NCBI RefSeq assembly: GCF_014636475.1
Contig: NZ_BMEL01000004.1
Coordinates: 248,001 to 312,000 of the forward strand
DNA length: 64,000 bases
Direction of reading: 5' to 3'
DNA from: Halobacillus andaensis
GTDB taxonomy: Bacteria > Bacillota > Bacilli > Bacillales > Halobacillaceae
Shown: positions 59,230-64,000 of the stretch, one piece after another
Layout: every line of letters starts with the position of its first letter
Position numbering within the stretch: position 1 is the first letter of the stretch
Notes under the pieces: model-generated
What the model was told of the DNA's origin: nothing
Databases searched by the model: none
What the model saw: the letters and a program-made list of their open reading frames with translations, nothing else
Position numbers and translations under genes: made by a program

Positions 59230-60444
59230 TTATGTTTTAATTAGGCCGTGTGGATCGAGAACAAACTTTTTCGCAGCGCCCTGGTCAAACTCGCGGTAAC
59301 CGCGTGGTGCATCTTCTAAACCAATCACCGTTGCGTTAACTGCTTTAGCAATTTCCGCTTTGCCTTGCAGGATGGAATGCATTAACCCTCTATGATATCT
59401 CATCACTGGAGTTTGCCCTGTAACGAACGTCTGCGCTTTTGCCCACCCAAGTCCGAAGTCTAGTTTTAATGACCCTCGGCGTGCATCTTCATCAGAAGCA
59501 CCTGGATCTTCGGTTACATAAAGCCCGGGAATACCTAGACCACCACCGGCTTTCGTTGCATCCATTACCGTGTTAAGTACTTTAGCGGGTGCTTCTTCGT
59601 GACTGTGACCATATGCTTCAAAACCTACACAGTCGACAGCACAATCGACAACAGGCTGTCCTAGAATTTGTTCGATTTGTTCGCTGATATTATCATGTTT
59701 ACTAACATTGATCGTCTCACAGCCAAAGCTTCTCGCTTGAGCTAGACGTTCTTCAATTAAATCTCCGACAATGACGACTGAAGCTCCTAGTAACTGAGCC
59801 GAATGAGCAGCTGCTAATCCTACGGGTCCAGCTCCGGCGATATAGACGGTAGATCCCACTTTTACTCCTGCAGAGTATGCACCGTGAAAACCAGTGGGGA
59901 AAATATCCGAAAGCATCGTTAAATCAAGAATTTTATCCATAGCTTCGTCTTTATCCGGGAATTTAAGGACCTGGAAGTCAGCGTAGGGCACCATCACATA
60001 CTCTGCCTGGCCTCCCACCCAGCCTCCCATATCTACATATCCGTAGGCGGATCCTGGACGATCTGGGTTTACATTTAAACAGATGTGAGTCTTTCCTTCA
60101 ATACAGTTTACGCAGCGTCCGCAGGCAATATTAAAAGGAACAGACACGAGATCTCCTTTTTTAACGAATTCCACATCTCTTCCGGTTTCTATGACTTCTC
60201 CTGTAATTTCATGACCAAGAATCAATCCTTCCGGGGCAGTAGTCCTCCCACGTACCATGTGTTGATCGCTGCCACAAATATTAGTAGAAACTACCTTTAA
60301 GATAACACCATGTTCACATTTCCGTCCTACGTTCTTAGGGTTAACGCCAGGTCCATCCCGTAAAACTAACTCTGGAAAATCAATCTCTTTAACAGTCACA
60401 TCACCATTTCCTGTGTAAGCTACAGCACGGTTGTTCGTTGCCAT
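59230..60444 (-). CDS. fdhA: Glutathione-independent formaldehyde dehydrogenase (zinc alcohol dehydrogenase family)
   Basis: 404 residues. Catalytic zinc motifs STNICGSDQHMVRG (Cys) and GLILGHEITGEVIE (His-Glu); structural zinc CGRCVNCIEGKTHIC; NAD-binding VYIAGAGPVGLAAAHSAQLLGASVVIVGD; and the family-specific NVNPDRPGSAYGYVDMGGWVGGQAEYV. It oxidises formaldehyde, or dismutates aldehydes, with tightly bound NAD. AGGAGG precedes the ATG. A sigma-B-type promoter lies about 190 bases upstream, suggesting general-stress control. Confidence 0.93.
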   Translation of the reverse strand: MATNNRAVAYTGNGDVTVKEIDFPELVLRDGPGVNPKNVGRKCEHGVILKVVSTNICGSDQHMVRGRTTAPEGLILGHEITGEVIETGRDVEFVKKGDLVSVPFNIACGRCVNCIEGKTHICLNVNPDRPGSAYGYVDMGGWVGGQAEYVMVPYADFQVLKFPDKDEAMDKILDLTMLSDIFPTGFHGAYSAGVKVGSTVYIAGAGPVGLAAAHSAQLLGASVVIVGDLIEERLAQARSFGCETINVSKHDNISEQIEQILGQPVVDCAVDCVGFEAYGHSHEEAPAKVLNTVMDATKAGGGLGIPGLYVTEDPGASDEDARRGSLKLDFGLGWAKAQTFVTGQTPVMRYHRGLMHSILQGKAEIAKAVNATVIGLEDAPRGYREFDQGAAKKFVLDPHGLIKT

Positions 60445-60632
60445 GCATGAACCTCCTCATAATTATTTTGCTAACTAGCAAATCACCTTGAGCGAGAGCG
60501 ATACAACACAGTAAAACAGCCAAGCTGGTTAAATAGTTCATTCATAAGTAAAAGAAGTAGTGTGGGTTAGAAAGGTATTTACAAGGAATGGATGTTGTGG
60601 AAACATAAGGGTATATTAGCTGCATTATATGA

Positions 60633-60657
60633 ATACCCTTTCATAGTTGTCTCAAAC
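60633..60657 (-). promoter_or_regulatory. Sigma-B-type promoter directed toward fdhA
   Basis: On the minus strand GTTTGA and GGGTAT are spaced by 13 bases (consensus GTTTAA-N12-14-GGGTAT). It overlaps the inverted repeat at 60607-60640, so a second regulator could act here. Confidence 0.6.
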
Positions 60658-60711
60658 ATGAGACTTTTACGTTTATGATAGGTGATGGAGATTTATAAAG
60701 AAAACTGTCTC

Positions 60712-60746
60712 ATAGAAAATCCCCTCAGGTTTACCTCTGAGGGGAC
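60712..60746 (-). terminator. Terminator of glsB
   Basis: Minus strand CCCCTCAG and CTGAGGGG pair around an 8-base loop, followed by ATTTTC. Confidence 0.75.
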
Positions 60747-60750
60747 TTAC

Positions 60751-60999
60751 TTATTTGCGAGAACTTCGCATAATTAAACTAATAATAAAGACGAAAATAA
60801 TCGCCCCAATAAGAGCAGGTATAATGGCAATTCCTGCTAGACTAGGACCTAAGCTTCCTAGCAATTCGCCACCAAGCCAAGCGCCTACTATACCTGCAAT
60901 TATATTACCTATAATACCAAGCGGCATATCTCTGCCAATTAAGATTTGGGCTAACCACCCTATAAGTCCTCCAACGATTAAATATAAAATAATTCCCAT
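60751..60999 (-). CDS. GlsB/YeaQ/YmgE-family small membrane protein
   Basis: 82 residues, almost entirely three hydrophobic helices: GIILYLIVGGLIGWLAQILIGRD, MPLGIIGNIIAGIVGAWLGGELLG and GIAIIPALIGAIIFVFIISLIM, with the family GNIIxGIVGAxLGG motif. Formerly named transglycosylase-associated protein; it is a stress-related membrane protein of unclear function. AAAGGAGG precedes the ATG. Confidence 0.9.
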   Translation of the reverse strand: MGIILYLIVGGLIGWLAQILIGRDMPLGIIGNIIAGIVGAWLGGELLGSLGPSLAGIAIIPALIGAIIFVFIISLIMRSSRK

Positions 61000-61301
61000 G
61001 AATTATACCTCCTTTGTTATAATCAATATTTATCCGCTTATGTTTCTTTTAAAACATACAAAATACTTTGACATCATTCGCTGCGAACTTTAAGAACTGA
61101 AACTTTGAATTGCCTGTTTTAGAAGCTAAATAGACAGTTATGATCTAATTTACTGTTATCGATCGGTGATGGGATGTTTTTTTAATGGTGGTCAACATTT
61201 TCGAAAAACGAATCGTTAATTTTCAACATAGTCTGGTATAATGTTCACTATAGTAACAAAAGGATGAACATAGTTCGGATGTCTCTTTAGGGGGTTAATT
61301 T
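61000..61301. other. Intergenic region between glsB and the Spo0E-like gene
   Basis: About 300 AT-rich bases between divergent genes. TATAAT at 61237-61242, preceded by TGG, is a probable extended -10 promoter for the Spo0E-like gene. No RNA structure, repeat or credible ORF was recognised in the rest. Confidence 0.5.
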
Positions 61302-61466
61302 GTGAAGAAAAAACAAGAATTAGAAATGCAAATTGAGCAAGTCCGCTTGAAGATGTATCATCATTACAATAATGATCCCGATGATCCGAACATTCTTAAT
61401 ATTTCTAAAGAGCTGGATCATTTATTAAATCAGCTTAGTAATTTTAATACGGAACAAGGAAAATAG
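61302..61466 (+). CDS. Spo0E-like aspartyl-phosphate phosphatase
   Basis: 54 residues from a GTG start with AGGGGG seven bases upstream. The protein is a two-helix hairpin: KKKQELEMQIEQVRLKMYHHY, a short turn NNDPDDPN, then the family signature ISKELDHLLNQL (SxxLD). Members dephosphorylate the sporulation regulator Spo0A~P and so delay sporulation. It is transcribed from its own likely promoter and followed by a hairpin about 70 bases on. It is a strong indication that the organism forms endospores. Confidence 0.85.
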   Translation: MKKKQELEMQIEQVRLKMYHHYNNDPDDPNILNISKELDHLLNQLSNFNTEQGK

Positions 61467-61532
61467 ATAAAAAGAGGCTACCTGAAATACACAAGATTCG
61501 TTATCGTTTCCATTTCTTACATAGTGATAGTG

Positions 61533-61564
61533 AAAACCACTCATATTGAATGAGCGGTTTTTTT
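61533..61564 (+). terminator. Terminator of the Spo0E-like gene
   Basis: AAAACCACTCAT and ATGAGCGGTTTT pair with one mismatch, followed by a T run. Confidence 0.8.
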
Positions 61565-61608
61565 ATTGCATCCACGAATGAATCGATTTATCTCGTGGTA
61601 AGGAATAT

Positions 61609-62823
61609 ATGAGAGAGATTGTAAAAGGGAGTGTGTTGAAGGTGTCAGCCATCCAGGTCGTTCTATTATTATTCTTAGGTTATATCGTATTTACTTTAGA
61701 TAAAAAACAAGAAGATGTTCCAGTTCCCGTCGTATTATTGCTGCTTGGCATTGGACTATCATTTGTTCCTTTTTTCTCATCAATAGATGTAAATAAGGAA
61801 TTAATTTATGATTATTTTTTACCTGCCCTATTATTTATTTCCGCCTATCAATATTCTCCGAAGGCGCTTAGAAAATACGCCTGGATGATTGGGATGTTAA
61901 GTACGATAGGACTCATTTTTACAGCTCTTGCGTTAGGGTTATTTACTTATGCTGTAGGAGGAATCTTTACGTCGTTTACACTATTAAGTGCTCTCCTCAT
62001 TGCTGCGATCTTAACACCTACTGACCCTGTATCAGTGGTTTCTATTCTAAAACAATCTTCAACAGATGAAGAGGTAGCGGATATTGTGGAAGGTGAATCT
62101 ATGATAAATGATGGAACGAGTGTCGTATGGTTTACGGTTCTATCTTCCATGTTTGTAAAAGGTGAAACTTTTAAGTTTTTTCCTTTTTTAGGAGAGTTTC
62201 TTATCGTTTCACTTGGTGGCGCTGCCATTGGGTTAGTCTTCGGTTGGATCGTCAGCAAAGCTGTGCATTTTACTCACCATAGACAATATCAAATCATGTT
62301 AAGTATCGTGTTGACCTATGGATCCTTTCATCTGGCAGAACATGTGGGTGTTTCAGGAGTTTTAGCGACAGTGGGTGCTGGAATTATGCTAGCCTGGGAA
62401 TTTGATCATACAAATAAAACGGATCATTATTATGAGTCACTTTCTAGTTTTTGGGATGTTGTAGAACCTACCGTTTTATCTCTCGTATTTTTAGTGATTG
62501 GAATAGAGGCTACTGATCATTTGGTTTCAGAGGTATGGGTTTTAGCTGGTCTCTTGTTTTTAGCCGCATTTATCATTCGGTTCTTTGTAGTAGGGGGTAC
62601 AATGCAATTCTCCCCCACTTTCCGAAGGCACCTAAATTTGAAGAAGAGCGCTATTATTTCTTGGGCAGGTATCAAAGGTACCATGAGTGTCGTTTTATTA
62701 CTAAGTCTGCAAGCAGATGCTGGTTCACAAGCGGAAGGTATCCTGTCGGTTACTTTTGCTGTAATTATTTTATCCATTGTGATCCAAAGCTTAGGAGTTT
62801 ATCCATTATCTAAGCGACTGTAA
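61609..62823 (+). CDS. CPA1-family cation:proton antiporter (NhaP-like)
   Basis: 404 residues with about twelve membrane helices. The ion-site motifs are ILTPTDPVSVVSI (about 140-152) and GESMINDGTSVVWFTVL (about 161-177) with the conserved Asn-Asp; EHVGVSGVLATVGAGIML and SWAGIKGTMSVVLLLSL are typical of CPA1. It extrudes Na+ (or K+) in exchange for H+, important for pH and salt tolerance. There is no long cytoplasmic tail. The ATG at 61609 has AAGGA close upstream; a TTG at 61636 or GTG at 61642 after AAAGGGAG are alternative starts and would give a more usual N terminus. Confidence 0.88.
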   Translation: MREIVKGSVLKVSAIQVVLLLFLGYIVFTLDKKQEDVPVPVVLLLLGIGLSFVPFFSSIDVNKELIYDYFLPALLFISAYQYSPKALRKYAWMIGMLSTIGLIFTALALGLFTYAVGGIFTSFTLLSALLIAAILTPTDPVSVVSILKQSSTDEEVADIVEGESMINDGTSVVWFTVLSSMFVKGETFKFFPFLGEFLIVSLGGAAIGLVFGWIVSKAVHFTHHRQYQIMLSIVLTYGSFHLAEHVGVSGVLATVGAGIMLAWEFDHTNKTDHYYESLSSFWDVVEPTVLSLVFLVIGIEATDHLVSEVWVLAGLLFLAAFIIRFFVVGGTMQFSPTFRRHLNLKKSAIISWAGIKGTMSVVLLLSLQADAGSQAEGILSVTFAVIILSIVIQSLGVYPLSKRL

Positions 62824-62828
62824 CCAAT

Positions 62829-62862
62829 AAAAACACCGCTTGAGCAAAAAAGCGGTGTTTTT
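62829..62862. terminator. Bidirectional terminator
   Basis: AAAACACCGCTT and AAGCGGTGTTTT form a 12-bp perfect stem between the convergent antiporter and LCP 3 genes. Confidence 0.9.
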
Positions 62863-62866
62863 CAGC

Positions 62867-63799
62867 TTATAAACCGAAATTTTCGATCATATTGTGTGTT
62901 TTTTGAATCTCTTCCTCGGACATTTCTATTAGATACATTCCAGAGCTCGTTTTACTACTCCCGGACATTTGGTACGTTTCAGCTTCTTTGCGAGCCCCGT
63001 TGTATTTTGTAGCAAGCTGTCTCATATCTTGAAAATCCATATTAGTGCTGACGTTTTCGCCTAGTACTTCCATAACATTCCCCATTTGATTAACCATGTC
63101 TAAACTAGCGCCCTTATTTATAACGCCTTGAATAACCTGACGTTGACGCTCATTACGCCCCATATCTCCTTGAGGATCCTCTTTTCTCATACGCACGTAA
63201 GCAAGAGCTTCTTCTCCCGAAAGCTCTAATTGCCCTTCTGGAAATTGGTAGCCATCGTACTGAAAGGAGCGAGTGTTTTGTACAGTAATTCCATTAACAG
63301 CATCAACTAATTGAGAAAGACCTTTCATATTCACTCTAGTAAAATAGTCAACCTCTATATCTAAGAAGTTCTCTACCGTATCAACCACCATATTGCTTCC
63401 TCCATATGCATAAGCGTGATTCATACGAGTCACTCTTCCATCGCCAATAATTTCAGCTTCTGTATCTCTTGGAATGCTTACCATTTGCATTTTTTCGTTT
63501 ACAGGGTCAAGAGTGAGCACGATCATCGTATCCGAACGCCCGCGATCATTCTCCCGTTCATCTACTCCAAGAAGCAAAATATTTACGGGTTCCTCGTTCT
63601 TTACTTTCTTTTTTGTCACAGCTGTATCTATGGACTCTATGTTTTCGTGAAGGTCATTGTTAACCGTACTTCGAACATCATTAAGTAAATAAAGAGAAAG
63701 CCCTGCAGCAGTTATCAGAACCACCCCAAAAATAAGAAGCAATATTTTCCACCAGCGACCTTTGGAATGCTTTGATTTCCTTTTATCTTTTCTGCCCAT
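62867..63799 (-). CDS. LytR-CpsA-Psr (LCP) family wall-polymer ligase 3
   Basis: 310 residues from the ATG at 63799, which has AGAGGTGG well placed; an in-frame GTG/ATG further up (63832) would add an atypical leader. Basic start GRKDKRKSKHSKGRWW, one membrane helix, LLNDVRSTVNNDLHENIESI, PVNILLLGVDERENDRGRSDTMIVLTLDP, MVSIPRDTEAEI, YVRMRKEDPQGDMGRNERQRQVIQG. The Arg of the PRDTR motif is replaced by PRDTE, a possible functional difference from LCP 1 and 2. It is the more divergent paralogue and is on the opposite strand. Confidence 0.91.
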   Translation of the reverse strand: MGRKDKRKSKHSKGRWWKILLLIFGVVLITAAGLSLYLLNDVRSTVNNDLHENIESIDTAVTKKKVKNEEPVNILLLGVDERENDRGRSDTMIVLTLDPVNEKMQMVSIPRDTEAEIIGDGRVTRMNHAYAYGGSNMVVDTVENFLDIEVDYFTRVNMKGLSQLVDAVNGITVQNTRSFQYDGYQFPEGQLELSGEEALAYVRMRKEDPQGDMGRNERQRQVIQGVINKGASLDMVNQMGNVMEVLGENVSTNMDFQDMRQLATKYNGARKEAETYQMSGSSKTSSGMYLIEMSEEEIQKTHNMIENFGL

Positions 63800-63936
63800 A
63801 CGTCCACCTCTATTGAAATATAATCGAACCATATTTTAGTTTATTATACGTGGATTGGTTTAAATTGTAAAAGTCATTTAAGTAGTAGATGTGTGATAGA
63901 ATAATAGCTAGTTTTAAAAAAGGTAAGGTGTTTATT

Positions 63937-64000
63937 TTGAAAGAAGTAATTTTACTTTTAGCTGAAGTGGTTAATTTATTTCATGAAGTGATATGGAAAA
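63937..64000 (+). CDS. Start of an unidentified gene, cut by the window edge
   Basis: A TTG preceded by AAGGTAAGGTG opens a frame that continues to the right edge (KEVILLLAEVVNLFHEVIW). Only 21 residues are visible, hydrophobic and helical; no family can be assigned. Confidence 0.4.
   Translation, partial: MKEVILLLAEVVNLFHEVIWK

Larger units (their letters stand above)
60445..60750. other. Intergenic region between fdhA and glsB
   Basis: 306 bases without a gene. They hold a sigma-B-like promoter (60633-60657), an inverted repeat AAGGGTAT...ATACCCTT (60607-60640) and the glsB terminator. The rest is AT-rich with nothing else recognised. Confidence 0.6.

Noticed and set aside
1-64000. CRISPR array, tRNA or rRNA genes, prophage or defence island
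   Set aside because: No regularly spaced direct repeats, no conserved RNA gene sequence other than the purine aptamer, and no phage, restriction or toxin-antitoxin proteins were recognised.

Overview
The window looks like the chromosome of a low-GC, spore-forming, probably moderately halophilic member of the Bacillaceae (Halobacillus/Pontibacillus-like; genus is inference). The reasons are strong Shine-Dalgarno sites, GTG/TTG starts, a Spo0E-like phosphatase gene, a pxpBCA-ycsG cluster as in Bacillus, three LytR-CpsA-Psr (LCP) wall-polymer ligases, very acidic exported lipoproteins, a CPA1 Na+/H+ antiporter and Bacillaceae-type interspersed repeats. No rRNA, tRNA, CRISPR array, phage module or complete insertion sequence was seen.

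Layout. 0-8 kb: tail of a large catalase, a FUSC-family membrane protein, a DMT exporter, the PTS-coupled dihydroxyacetone kinase operon dhaKLM and an EAL-PAS-PAS signalling protein. 8-12 kb: adenine deaminase plus an uncharacterised permease behind a promoter, a purine riboswitch of the guanine (C74) type and an intrinsic terminator. 12-18 kb: a methyltransferase, a small Cys-rich protein, then a sucrose regulon (LacI-type repressor, PTS EIIBC, GH32 hydrolase, ROK fructokinase) with four repressor-like palindromes. 18-26 kb (minus strand): an operon for mannosylglycerate/glucosylglycerate-type glycosides (PTS EIIABC, GH38 mannosylglycerate hydrolase, GH13_18 phosphorylase, mannose-6-phosphate isomerase) with a divergent RpiR regulator. 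26-32 kb: gluconate kinase, permease and 6-phosphogluconate dehydrogenase with a second RpiR regulator. 32-35 kb: a P-loop ATPase and a TarM/TagE-like glycosyltransferase. 35-45 kb: a sugar ABC transporter (no ATPase) with a LacI regulator, ThuA, two Gfo/Idh/MocA oxidoreductases, a TIM-barrel isomerase and a YesL protein, plus a second isomerase nearby; this resembles a keto-sugar route for an unknown glycoside. 45-55 kb: YcsI (putative D-glutamate cyclase), a polar amino acid ABC transporter, an LCP protein, a lipoprotein, and the 5-oxoprolinase operon pxpBCA-ycsG. 55-64 kb: a second LCP protein, a beta-hydroxyacid dehydrogenase, YkvA, a SEC-C protein, an IS1182 remnant, formaldehyde dehydrogenase with a sigma-B-like promoter, GlsB/YeaQ, Spo0E-like, the antiporter, a third LCP protein and the start of another gene.

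The genes together describe a carbohydrate- and osmolyte-scavenging region. Dihydroxyacetone, sucrose, gluconate, mannosyl/glucosyl-glycerate and an unknown ABC-imported glycoside each have their own uptake, catabolic enzymes and mostly a local repressor, and cre-like sites suggest CcpA control. Intergenic spaces hold at least three repeat families: a 280-335 bp element with GGNTGGGACA ends, a ~67 bp GGTACC palindrome nested in it, and a TGTCTAGG element next to LCP loci. One long element supplies the last codons of the FUSC gene. The best candidates for undescribed biology are the riboswitch-controlled permease, the GH13_18/GH38/PTS operon and the 35-45 kb keto-sugar-type operon.
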